A stretch of 34,727 nucleotides of DNA from Rikenella microfusus (GTDB lineage: Bacteria; Bacteroidota; Bacteroidia; Bacteroidales; DYQK01). Numbering within the stretch: the stretch's first letter is position 1; every line of letters begins with the position of its first letter. This document shows positions 10,279 through 18,459 of this stretch, piece by piece. The notes below the pieces were generated by a model, which saw only the letters and a program-made list of their open reading frames with translations, was not told the origin of the DNA and ran no database searches. A program made the translations under genes and the position numbers. The stretch is from NCBI GenBank assembly GCA_020719385.1, contig DYQK01000006.1:1-34727 (forward strand), in the 5' to 3' direction.

Positions 10279-10613
10279 AAGATAACAAAATTGCGTTCAC
10301 TTCCTTATGCAATTCTGGCAAATGATTTACAATAATACTCCAAATCAATGCATCATCAATATTGTCGTATGCGTGAATAATTTTATTCCGCAAATTAACA
10401 ATTTGCCGTGCATTGCTAATAACAATTGTTTCATCAATTTTCAAAATTCGATTAATTGCTTCACCTATAATTTCCAATTCTCTTTCCACAGAACGACGCA
10501 AAGATTTATTTGTCAAATAATTGCGAAAGATTCGCGGACTACCAACATAATCATTGATAGAATCTATCGAGGTTAAAATGTCAAGAAGATATTTTTTTTA
10601 CGTCTTTTGTCAT
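10274..10613 (-). pseudogene. HepT-like (DUF86/HEPN) toxin, frameshifted within an A8 tract near its 5' end
   Basis: ORF 10274-10516 carries 'RELEIIGEAINRIL...NLRNKIIHAYDNIDDALIW' (HEPN RX4HxY intact). Upstream frame reads KKYLLDILTSIDSINDYVGSPRIFRNYLTNKS in register with the body. ATG at 10613 (MTKDVKK) is joined to it only if the A8 run (10592-10599) is A7. Confidence 0.8.
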
Positions 10614-11222
10614 AAATTAAAGTTTTTGTCTTTTTCATTTCTTCTATAAAATACGGATTTTGCAAAGTCTTTTCTACAACAACATCTACTTTGCGATTTA
10701 ACAGAATGCAGACAAAGAATCCTCAAGACTAAAATAATTGTTTGCATAATCGCATAAACGCATACGACCAAAAGCAACTAAAAAATCTATATCGCTATTT
10801 GCACTAAATTTTTCAGTGCAAACAGAACCAAAAACATATAACGCAATTACTTTGTGAGACAAGCAAATTTTTTTCACAGAATCTAAATGTTTAACAAGCA
10901 AAATATTCATACAATTTTTTTTGAGAAAAAGTAAAATTTTTGTTTTATTTACATTTTCAATAAAATATTGATTCGACAAATATTTTTCACAAACTAAATC
11001 AACTTTTCTTTGAAGTGAATTTTCTAATTCTTGTTTAAAATTATCGAAATTATCAGAGTAATCAACAAATTTTATTTTCGAAAACTGATATAAAAAATCA
11101 ATATCACTTTCAGAAGTAAAATTGTTGTTTAGCACAGAACCAAAAACATACAATTTCGAAATTTTATATTTTCGACATATTTTTATAATTTTGGAAATAT
11201 TATTTTTAATTATCTCTTGCAT
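10573..11222 (-). pseudogene. Tandem MntA-like minimal nucleotidyltransferases (mntA1 fused to mntA2; second copy frameshifted)
   Basis: Two GSX10DID cores: 'YVFGSVLNNNFTSESDIDFL' and 'YVFGSVCTEKFSANSDIDFL'. Second copy stops at 10698 (..LEDSLSAFC*) but the adjacent frame continues LLNRKVDVVVEKTLQNPYFIEEMKKTKTLIYDKRRKKNIFLTF*, matching the C-terminal half of copy 1. Confidence 0.8.
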
Positions 11223-11369
11223 AAAATTTATTTTTTCAAATTTAGAACTTTTTTCAAGTTGATAATTTTTATTAAATTATTCATATGTTTACGAGCAACA
11301 AATTAAGAAAATCAACAGAAAAATACTTGTTAAAAATTTTTGATACTCATAAAAAATATTAATAAGTTA

Positions 11370-11401
11370 CAAAGATATAAATAATTTCAGTTTTTATCAA
11401 A
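11370..11401 (-). promoter_or_regulatory. Bacteroidetes promoter TTTG-N20-TATCTTTG for mntA-mntA-hepT
   Basis: -7 (CAAAGATA on +) 11370-11377; -33 (CAAA on +) 11398-11401; spacer 20. Confidence 0.55.
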
Positions 11402-11416
11402 AATTTTTATCAAAAA
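11391..11416. repeat. 13-bp perfect tandem repeat (TTTTTATCAAAAA)x2
   Basis: 11391-11403 and 11404-11416 identical; overlaps the predicted -33 of the mnt promoter. Confidence 0.9.
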
Positions 11417-11440
11417 TTTAATTTTTTCGAGAAAAATAGT

Positions 11441-11448
11441 TATTTTTG
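11441..11448 (+). promoter_or_regulatory. Bacteroidetes -7 box TATTTTTG upstream of cNMP-SpoIIE gene
   Basis: Exact TAnnTTTG, 56 bp upstream of ATG; preceded by TTTTTTCGAGAAAAAT. Confidence 0.45.
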
Positions 11449-11471
11449 TGCCAAATCAAAAAATATAGAAG

Positions 11472-11497
11472 ACAATTTTATTTTACAATTTTATTTT
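11472..11497. repeat. 13-bp perfect tandem repeat (ACAATTTTATTTT)x2 in the 5' leader
   Basis: 11472-11484 and 11485-11497 identical; immediately upstream of ATG 11504. Confidence 0.9.
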
Positions 11498-11503
11498 ATT
11501 TTT

Positions 11504-12865
11504 ATGAAAATCACCGAAGAACAATTAAAAAAACGCATATTAATATTAAAAAATGTGAGTATTTTCTCGCACACAAGCGAGAAGATTTTATCTCATTTAG
11601 CCGAGTTGATGACGGTCTTGACCGTCTCGGAGGGAGAACCAATTTTCGAAAAAGGCGATGACGGCAACTCAATGTTTGTCATAACAAAAGGCTGCGTAGA
11701 GATTCACGATGGCAATTACGTTTTTACGGTTTTGAAACGAGAAGATTTTTTCGGCGAATATTCCCTCGTTGAGGAGAAACCGCGAAGTGCTACCGCAACT
11801 GCCGTTGTGAAGACTAAACTTTTGCGTTTAGACCAGAAAGTTTTTTACCCTGTTGTGGAAAAACATCCGAATATGTTGTGGGAAATTTTGCGTTCAATAA
11901 TTCACCGTTTACACGACAAGGATTTACTCGAAGAGGAACTTTCGCGGAAAAACGCAGAAATTATGCAGCAAAAAGAGGAAATCGAGTCGCAAAGAGACGA
12001 AATTGAAACGCAAAGAGACGAAATTGAAACGCAAAGAGACGAAGTTATAAAGCAAAGAGACACAATTTTGCTTCAAAAAAAAGAAATGACCGACAGCATT
12101 CGTTACGCAGGACGCATTCAAACCGCAATGTTACCGCCAAAACATCTGATAAAAAAACATTTGCCGCAGTATTTCGTTTTTTATCAACCTTGCGACATCG
12201 TTAGCGGCGATTTTTATTGGGTGACACATTTTCAAAATAAAACGATTTTCGCAGCTGCCGACTGCACAGGTCACGGAGTGCCCGGAGCGTTCATGTCAAT
12301 GTTGGGAATTACGTTGTTAAATCAAATTGTTCACAAAAATCAAATACAAAATGCCGCAGAGATTCTCAATTTGCTTCGTCAAGAATTAATCAATGCGTTA
12401 AATCAAGATGGAAGTGTTGAGGAAACTCAAGACGGAATCGATATTGCGTTGTGTTTGTTTGAAAGTCATCAGGAAAATTTCGAACATTTAACTATTCAAT
12501 ACGCAGGGGCAAATTGCCCGTTGTATTTAGTGCGAAATATTAATCACACACCTTTTTTGTACGAGATTAAACCCGACAAAATGCCTGCAGGAATTTCGTT
12601 TAGTGAGTTAAAACCCTTCACGAATCACACTCTTGAGGTGCGAAACGGCGACACAATTTATTTATTCTCTGACGGATACGCTCATCAATTCGGCGGAGAA
12701 CACAACAAAAAATTCTTAACACAAAATTTTAAACAACTTTTAATGGACATTTCGGTTCACAACATGGACAGACAAAAAAATTTACTCGAAAGTACAATTA
12801 CTCGGTGGATGGGAAAAAATCATTCGCAATTAGACGACATCTTAGTGATGGGCGTTAAAGTTTAA
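11504..12865 (+). CDS. Cyclic-nucleotide-binding domain + coiled-coil linker + PP2C/SpoIIE phosphatase
   Basis: N-term 'VSEGEPIFEKGDDGNSMFVITKGCVEIHDG...REDFFGEYSLVEEKPRSATATA' (cNMP_binding); linker QRDEIET repeats; 'SIRYAGRIQTAMLPP...DIVSGDFYWVTHF...AAADCTGHGVPGAFMSMLG...LFSDGYAHQFGG...DDILVMGVKV' (SpoIIE). Confidence 0.93.
   Translation: MKITEEQLKKRILILKNVSIFSHTSEKILSHLAELMTVLTVSEGEPIFEKGDDGNSMFVITKGCVEIHDGNYVFTVLKREDFFGEYSLVEEKPRSATATAVVKTKLLRLDQKVFYPVVEKHPNMLWEILRSIIHRLHDKDLLEEELSRKNAEIMQQKEEIESQRDEIETQRDEIETQRDEVIKQRDTILLQKKEMTDSIRYAGRIQTAMLPPKHLIKKHLPQYFVFYQPCDIVSGDFYWVTHFQNKTIFAAADCTGHGVPGAFMSMLGITLLNQIVHKNQIQNAAEILNLLRQELINALNQDGSVEETQDGIDIALCLFESHQENFEHLTIQYAGANCPLYLVRNINHTPFLYEIKPDKMPAGISFSELKPFTNHTLEVRNGDTIYLFSDGYAHQFGGEHNKKFLTQNFKQLLMDISVHNMDRQKNLLESTITRWMGKNHSQLDDILVMGVKV
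11990..12052. repeat. 21-bp in-frame tandem repeat encoding QRDEIET heptads
   Basis: CAAAGAGACGAAATTGAAACG at 11990-12010 and 12011-12031 identical; diverged third unit 12032-12052. Confidence 0.9.
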
Positions 12866-14940
12866 AATTTTATTCGCACTTCAATTTTGAAATCAGACTT
12901 AATATTTCCGTTTATTTCGGACAAAGTACCTTCACTAATTACTTTTCTGTCGGTATAATAAAACATCGAATAGCGAATCCATAAGTCAAAAAACGAAAAC
13001 GGCGTATATTGAAACATCAAATAAGTGCGAAAACCTTTTCCATAATGTGCAGGTGTGGTAAAAGAATACAAAATATCACTTTCATACGCATAAATTCTTG
13101 TGTTATACGTTGCTTCAAAGACGGAATATCGAAAATTAATTGCAAATTTTTGATTCTCTGCAATGAAAGCAACATCTTGATACAACAAAAAACCATTTTC
13201 TGCAGTAAAATTTGATTTTTGATATTGAGAAATCTCTAAGCGAGAGGTAAATTTCCAAATTTTATTCTTTGTGAACGCAATTTGATAGCGAAAATTCTTT
13301 CGATTCACCTCAGAAGGAACTTTTATTCGCAACGAATCAATAGTTTCGTTCTCAAATTTAACTTTTTGCTTCCATTGAACTTCCATATTTAACCGCCGCG
13401 TTGGTTGAAACGACAAAGAAGTCAGATAATCGAAGCCCGAAGAAGGAGAATAATTTTGAAAACGCAACCACTCAAAGCGATAAGTATCAAAATAAGCTGA
13501 AAATTTGAAATTTTTATACGGCAAAATTTCTGTTCCGAGATAAATTCCGTTTTCATTTGCGTTTTTCGAGTTTTCTTTAAACGCATTTCCATAAAGTGCT
13601 AGATATTTTTTATCAAAATAGCGATGTAAAATCGAAAAAGAGACTTGCGGAGCAGGATTTAACAACACTCCATTCAAAAACGCAGGATTTTTCCCTTTGT
13701 CAATAGCCGCTTCACCGAAAAATATGATATTTTTCAACATCGCCTGATAGTCAATACTCGCATTCCAACCATTATTTCCCTGAAAATCAAATTGAGAATA
13801 CGGAGCAACATCTTTTTTTAGACTCGAACCAAATTGATAATGCAACGCAGAGAAACCAAGATTAAATTTTTCACCGCGATAATTGAGATTTCCGCCCGCA
13901 ATTTCCTCATCAATAGCATCTTTTGTCTCTAGTTCTTTGGGCAAAGTATGCCAACCTGTGTTTTCAAACGATGAAAATTCCTTGATTTCGTTTTCTAAAC
14001 TGTCGTAAAGCGAAATGTTACCGTCAATTTTCTTTTTTGAAAAAAATATTGTTGCCTTAAATTTCTGAAAAGTCAATGTTGTCGCAACGCCTCGCATAAA
14101 TTTATTTTCGTCAGTTGAGGAATATTTAGTGATAATTTGTTCATTTCGTTTAATATTCAAAACCATCGAAGACTTTCCGCCCGACATCGCAGGGTAGAGA
14201 ATTAAACCTTGCCCGATTTGTGCCTCAAAATCGCCGAGAGAAAGCGTTTTGAGATAATAAAAATCATTAATTTGAAAATAAGCAGAGTAAAAATCGAAGC
14301 CATTTTTTTGTGTTCCTGTAAAAAATTCCTCACCAGCATCTTTTTCTGCAGTTATTCCTGCTCGAATAAAATTTTTATTTCGATATTCCCATCGAAAATA
14401 ATGTCGATATTGGTCGCCGAGATAAAAATTATTGGGTTTTTCGTTGCGAATCGAATCTAAAACTTCAGAAAAACCTTTTTCCCGTTCAATATTGAAAATT
14501 GTTTTCCATAAAATTGTGTGATTTCCTCTCGTAAATAAATTTTTTGCAGACGGAAACTTCATTTCTGTTTGCGTTTTGACAGAAACAAACGGTAAAAGTT
14601 TCTGAATATCGGTAATAGTTAGTCCTTCGACGAGTTGCAATTCGTAAAGAGTGAGAAAATCTCCATTTTCTGTGCGATAATTTAGAATATTTTCGACTTG
14701 CAATTCGTTTAAAAACCTGATTCTTGCGAGTTGCTCACGCGAGGCAAGGTTTAAATTTAACGGATTTTGCAAATAATCACTCAATTCATCGAAAAGTTGT
14801 GTATAATCAACTTCCGATTCGCTGTTAGTCGAAAGGTCTTCAATGATATTTTCGATTCCATTCGAGACATTTGTCTCATTTTGAGCGAAGGAAAAGCAAA
14901 AAATTTCACAAAAAAACAGAAAGAGAACGATTTTTTTCAT
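12862..14940 (-). CDS. Helix-hairpin-helix (ComEA-like) domain fused to putative outer-membrane beta-barrel
   Basis: Signal peptide; 'YLQNPLNLNLASREQLARIRFLNELQVENILNYRTENGDFLTLYELQLVEGLTITDIQKLLPFV' HhH motifs; remainder rich in alternating aromatic strands, C-term 'DFKIEVRIKF'. Confidence 0.8.
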   Translation of the reverse strand: MKKIVLFLFFCEIFCFSFAQNETNVSNGIENIIEDLSTNSESEVDYTQLFDELSDYLQNPLNLNLASREQLARIRFLNELQVENILNYRTENGDFLTLYELQLVEGLTITDIQKLLPFVSVKTQTEMKFPSAKNLFTRGNHTILWKTIFNIEREKGFSEVLDSIRNEKPNNFYLGDQYRHYFRWEYRNKNFIRAGITAEKDAGEEFFTGTQKNGFDFYSAYFQINDFYYLKTLSLGDFEAQIGQGLILYPAMSGGKSSMVLNIKRNEQIITKYSSTDENKFMRGVATTLTFQKFKATIFFSKKKIDGNISLYDSLENEIKEFSSFENTGWHTLPKELETKDAIDEEIAGGNLNYRGEKFNLGFSALHYQFGSSLKKDVAPYSQFDFQGNNGWNASIDYQAMLKNIIFFGEAAIDKGKNPAFLNGVLLNPAPQVSFSILHRYFDKKYLALYGNAFKENSKNANENGIYLGTEILPYKNFKFSAYFDTYRFEWLRFQNYSPSSGFDYLTSLSFQPTRRLNMEVQWKQKVKFENETIDSLRIKVPSEVNRKNFRYQIAFTKNKIWKFTSRLEISQYQKSNFTAENGFLLYQDVAFIAENQKFAINFRYSVFEATYNTRIYAYESDILYSFTTPAHYGKGFRTYLMFQYTPFSFFDLWIRYSMFYYTDRKVISEGTLSEINGNIKSDFKIEVRIKF

Positions 14941-15021
14941 TTTTCGAGATTTAATTTTTCACAAAAATATAAATAAATTCGAAATTTTGAAAAAAAAATT
15001 CTTCGAAAGAGAATTTTTTTT

Positions 15022-15029
15022 TATTTTTG
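15022..15029 (+). promoter_or_regulatory. Bacteroidetes -7 box TATTTTTG
   Basis: Exact TAnnTTTG 31 bp upstream of the ATG at 15061; no proper -33 seen. Confidence 0.4.
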
Positions 15030-15060
15030 CCCCAAAATTTTTCTAAACAAAAAAACAAAA

Positions 15061-15470
15061 TGAAAATTGCTTTTCAAATAATTGTTATTGGAATATTTTT
15101 TTCGTTATTTTCCTGTTCTCGTTTGTCAGAAACCGAGAAAAAAATGGTTGGCGTTTGGCGTTTGACCGATTATGCGGACAATTTGCAGCGTGATGATACG
15201 ACAAAAGCCGCTTACCTCAAGGAAATTGAAGGAATGAAACAAATGAAGTTGGTTCTCAACGATGATTATTCGTATGTGCGAAGTTTGGGTTTGCAAACCG
15301 AAATCGGCGAGTGGAAAACCTCGCAGGACGGCAAATTTTTTATCACAAAACCAACAACACAAAATGCTCCCGCAATGAGTATCGGAATTGAGAGTGTTAC
15401 CGAAAAAGTTCTTACTTTTCGAATTGTCGAGGGACAAGCAATAACAAGAATGGTTTTTCAAAAACAGTAA
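15061..15470 (+). CDS. Lipocalin-like lipoprotein
   Basis: MKIAFQIIVIGIFFSLFSC lipobox; 'KKMVGVWRLTDYADN...GEWKTSQDGKFFI' lipocalin-like fold. Start moved from 15027 to 15061 on the signal peptide and promoter position. Confidence 0.65.
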
Positions 15471-15482
15471 AACAAAATTTTC

Positions 15483-15515
15483 AAAAAATCTCAAGAAATA
15501 TTCTTGAGATTTTTT
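15483..15515. terminator. Bidirectional intrinsic terminator, perfect 15-bp stem
   Basis: AAAAAATCTCAAGAA-ATA-TTCTTGAGATTTTTT, 13 bp downstream of the lipocalin-like stop. Confidence 0.85.
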
Positions 15516-15646
15516 ATCATCTGCACGAAACTATTTTTACTAAATCGTCAAATTCGGCAGTTTGAAAAATTATTTTTCAATATTTCTCCATAAAATTTCT
15601 CATTCGAAATTTTCACAAAAATACGAAAATTTTTTTGAAACATTTG

Positions 15647-15683
15647 AAAAAAAATTTCCTTCTATCTTGTGAGATGGAAGGAA
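15647..15683 (-). terminator. Rho-independent terminator of rpsL-rpsG
   Basis: Minus strand reads TTCCTTCCATCT-CACA-AGATAGAAGGAA (12-bp stem, one G.U) followed by a T-rich tract; 33 bp past the rpsG stop. Confidence 0.8.
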
Positions 15684-15715
15684 TATTTTTATGAAAAATT
15701 TCGTTAAACGAAAAA

Positions 15716-16207
15716 TTAAAATTTAAAATGAGCAAATGCTTTGTTTGCTTCAGCCATTTTGTGTGTGTCTTCTTTTTTCTTGAACGCACCACCTTCTTCG
15801 GCGTAAGCAGCTAAGATTTCTGCGGCTAATTTGTCGGACATTGGTTTTCCACCGCGTTTCTTCGCATAGAGAATAATGTTTTTCATACTAATTGCGATCT
15901 TGCGTACTGGACCAACTTCGATGGGTACCTGAAACGTTGCCCCACCAATTCGGCGACTCTTCACTTCAACAGAAGGCGCAACATTCTCCATTGCCTTTTT
16001 CCATATCTCTATGGAAGTCTTTTCGGCAGGAATTTTATCAATTTTCTCAGCGCGAGACTTTACCAGGTCAAGTGCATCGTAAAAAATACGATACGCAACA
16101 CTCTTTTTTCCTTGACGCATCAAATGATTCACAAATAACGAAACATGAACATCGTTATATTTGGGGTCTGGAAGAACAGTGCGTTTTTTGGGTTTCGATT
16201 TTCTCAT
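15716..16207 (-). CDS. rpsG: 30S ribosomal protein S7
   Basis: [46 protein letters not shown]...[14 protein letters not shown] characteristic of S7. Confidence 0.97.
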   Translation of the reverse strand: MRKSKPKKRTVLPDPKYNDVHVSLFVNHLMRQGKKSVAYRIFYDALDLVKSRAEKIDKIPAEKTSIEIWKKAMENVAPSVEVKSRRIGGATFQVPIEVGPVRKIAISMKNIILYAKKRGGKPMSDKLAAEILAAYAEEGGAFKKKEDTHKMAEANKAFAHFKF

Positions 16208-16237
16208 ATACTTTTAAGAGGCAAAAAAGTTTTCAAC

Positions 16238-16678
16238 TTATTTTTTCTTTCCCTTTGCTGGAGCAGCTGCTGCACCTTTCGCACCTTTTGCATCTGCACC
16301 TTTCTTTGCCTTAGGACGTTTCGAACCATACTTGGAACGACGTTGGTTGCGACCATCAACACCTGCGGTGTCTAAGGTTCCGCGAACAATGTGATAACGA
16401 ACTCCGGGTAAATCTTTCACACGACCACCACGAACCATTACGACAGAGTGTTCTTGCAAATTATGTCCTTCACCAGGAATGTAAACGTTCACCTCTTTTT
16501 GATTCGTCATACGAACACGAGCAACCTTTCGCATCGCTGAATTCGGCTTCTTAGGAGTAGTTGTATAAACACGAACACAAATACCACGACGTTGAGGACA
16601 CGAATCTAAAGCAGGAGCCTTACTCTTGGTGACCAATTTCTTTCGTCCTTTGCGTATCAACTGTTGGATTGTTGGCAT
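16238..16678 (-). CDS. rpsL: 30S ribosomal protein S12 with Lys/Ala/Gly-rich C-terminal tail
   Basis: [14 protein letters not shown]...[87 protein letters not shown]; tail [26 protein letters not shown]. Confidence 0.97.
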   Translation of the reverse strand: MPTIQQLIRKGRKKLVTKSKAPALDSCPQRRGICVRVYTTTPKKPNSAMRKVARVRMTNQKEVNVYIPGEGHNLQEHSVVMVRGGRVKDLPGVRYHIVRGTLDTAGVDGRNQRRSKYGSKRPKAKKGADAKGAKGAAAAPAKGKKK

Positions 16679-16746
16679 ATAAATCCTTGATATTTAACAA
16701 GTTCTATTATAAAAAATCTCAAAAAATTTTTATTTTTTTCAAAGTG

Positions 16747-16778
16747 CAAAGATAAAAATCTTTTTTTAATTATACAAA
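16747..16778 (-). promoter_or_regulatory. Bacteroidetes promoter TTTG-N20-TATCTTTG for rpsL-rpsG
   Basis: -7 at 16747-16754, -33 at 16775-16778 (minus), spacer 20. Confidence 0.65.
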
Positions 16779-16929
16779 TTTTTTCTCAATTTTTTTTTTT
16801 TAATATTTTTTTTTCACAAAAAAATTGACATAATTCATTGATTTTCAAACACTTAATTTTTAAAAAATTTTTCACAAAAATTTTTTTTTATTTTTCGCAA
16901 AAAAATTATAAAAATTATAAAAGTTTTTT

Positions 16930-16937
16930 TATATTTG
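16930..16937 (+). promoter_or_regulatory. Bacteroidetes -7 box TATATTTG upstream of receiver gene
   Basis: Exact TAnnTTTG 29 bp upstream of ATG 16966. Confidence 0.45.
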
Positions 16938-16965
16938 CGTTTGTGTTTGTAAAAGTTTTTTTAAA

Positions 16966-17388
16966 ATGAAAAAAGAAATTAAAATTTTTGTTGTCGAAGA
17001 TGATTATATTTTTGTGAACATTCTTTGTAATTTTATCGACAAAATAGCAAAGAAACTTGCCGAAGAGGACATAAAAATCACATACAACAATTATTATAGC
17101 AGCAAAGAAGCCGCTTTCGAATTGCGGAAAAACCCCGACATCCTGCTGTTGGACTATTATATAATGAACGATGAACACGAACCTGATACGGCACAGTCGA
17201 TTTTGAAAACTATCGAAAAAGACCACGCAGATTTAGACGTAATCATTGTTTCAGGAATCGAAGATTTATCATTAATAAATCTTTTGAAAAAACAAGGAAT
17301 TACCGAATATATCGGTAAATCGCCGCATGATTTAATGAAATTGGAAAATCTGTTGACAAAAATCATCAGGAAAAAAACTCAAACCTAA
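16966..17388 (+). CDS. Stand-alone response-regulator receiver domain protein
   Basis: 'IKIFVVEDDYIFV...NPDILLLDYYIMNDEHEPD...DVIIVSGIEDLSL...GITEYIGKS' CheY-like acidic pair, Asp and Lys; no output domain. Confidence 0.85.
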   Translation: MKKEIKIFVVEDDYIFVNILCNFIDKIAKKLAEEDIKITYNNYYSSKEAAFELRKNPDILLLDYYIMNDEHEPDTAQSILKTIEKDHADLDVIIVSGIEDLSLINLLKKQGITEYIGKSPHDLMKLENLLTKIIRKKTQT

Positions 17389-17400
17389 AATCCGCATTTT

Positions 17401-18456
17401 ATGGGAGAAATTTTTAGTAAAATTTATTACGGAAATACCGTTTTGCAATGGTGTATTGCGGCAGGAATTATCATTGGGGCTTTTGTGGCGGGAAAAATTT
17501 TGTATTGGTTGACGGGAAAAACTATTCGGCGTCTCACGGCAAAGACTAAAACTCGAATTGACGACATTATTATTGATATGGTCGAAGAACCAGCGGTTTT
17601 TGCCGTTGTTGTTTTTGGAATTTGGTACGCAGTAAGTACGCTGCAAATGCCCGAATCTACGCATCTTTTTGTGAAAAAAGTCTTTTATGCGTTGATAGTT
17701 TTCAATGTTACGTGGTTTATCACTCGAATTTTCGATGCGTTAATTGAGGAATATTTAGTCCCTGCCGTTAAAAAATCTGACGGAAATCTTGACGACCAAA
17801 TTTTGCCCGTAGTTCGAAAAGGAGTAAAAATCGCTTTGTGGATTATTGCGTTAATTGTCGCTCTTGACAATGCGGGTTATGATGTTGTTGCCGTTTTGAC
17901 AGGACTCGGAATCGGCGGACTCGCACTCGCACTCGCCGCCCAAGACACTGTTTCCAATCTCTTCGGCGGGGTAACTATTTTTGTTGACAAACCATTTATG
18001 GTCGGAGACAAGGTTATCTCAAACGGATACGAAGGCACAGTTGAAGAAATCGGAATACGAACAACGAAAATTCGTATTTACTCAGGACGTTTAGTGATTA
18101 TTCCGAACTCAGGAATCATCAATAAACCCATTGAAAACATTAGCAGCGAAGCCTCGCGAAGAAATGTTATCTCGCTTCCGCTTCCTTTTGAAACGGATAT
18201 TTCGCAAGTTGAACTCGCCATTGAAATTTTGAAAAATGTTGTGAAAAATAACTCGCACCTTGAGGAAAAATGCGTTGCAACTCTCGACAATTTCGGACCA
18301 TTTTCTCTCAATTTATTGTTTACATATTTTATTCGCAAAGAATTTGATGTCTTTGAGACGCGAAATGAAGTCAACCTTGAGATTCTCAAACGGTTTAAAC
18401 AACAAAACTTGAAACTTGCGCTGCCAGCACAAACCATTTACACTAATGAAATTTGA
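17401..18456 (+). CDS. MscS-family mechanosensitive ion channel
   Basis: 'VVAVLTGLGIGGLALALAAQDTVSNLFGGVTIFVDKPFMVGDKVISNGYEGTVEEIGIRTTKIRIYSGRLVIIPNS'. Confidence 0.95.
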   Translation: MGEIFSKIYYGNTVLQWCIAAGIIIGAFVAGKILYWLTGKTIRRLTAKTKTRIDDIIIDMVEEPAVFAVVVFGIWYAVSTLQMPESTHLFVKKVFYALIVFNVTWFITRIFDALIEEYLVPAVKKSDGNLDDQILPVVRKGVKIALWIIALIVALDNAGYDVVAVLTGLGIGGLALALAAQDTVSNLFGGVTIFVDKPFMVGDKVISNGYEGTVEEIGIRTTKIRIYSGRLVIIPNSGIINKPIENISSEASRRNVISLPLPFETDISQVELAIEILKNVVKNNSHLEEKCVATLDNFGPFSLNLLFTYFIRKEFDVFETRNEVNLEILKRFKQQNLKLALPAQTIYTNEI

Positions 18457-18459
18457 TTT

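Noticed and set aside
10274-11222. Mobile element carrying the MNT/HEPN module
   Set aside because: No transposase, integrase, terminal inverted repeats or target-site duplication found in the flanks.
11446-11661. 71-aa plus-strand ORF
   Set aside because: Overlaps the promoter and the N-terminus of the SpoIIE gene in another frame; no homology signal.
15027-15470. Upstream start giving MPQNFSKQKNK- before the lipoprotein signal
   Set aside because: The codon lies on the predicted -7 box and would spoil the signal peptide; ATG 15061 preferred.
15126-15494. 122-aa minus ORF opposite the lipocalin-like gene
   Set aside because: Antisense to a better-supported lipoprotein CDS; composition looks like a translated complement.
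15562-15580. Short palindrome TTGAAAAATTATTTTTCAA
   Set aside because: Pure A/T low-complexity stem between two stronger terminators; expected in such AT-rich DNA.
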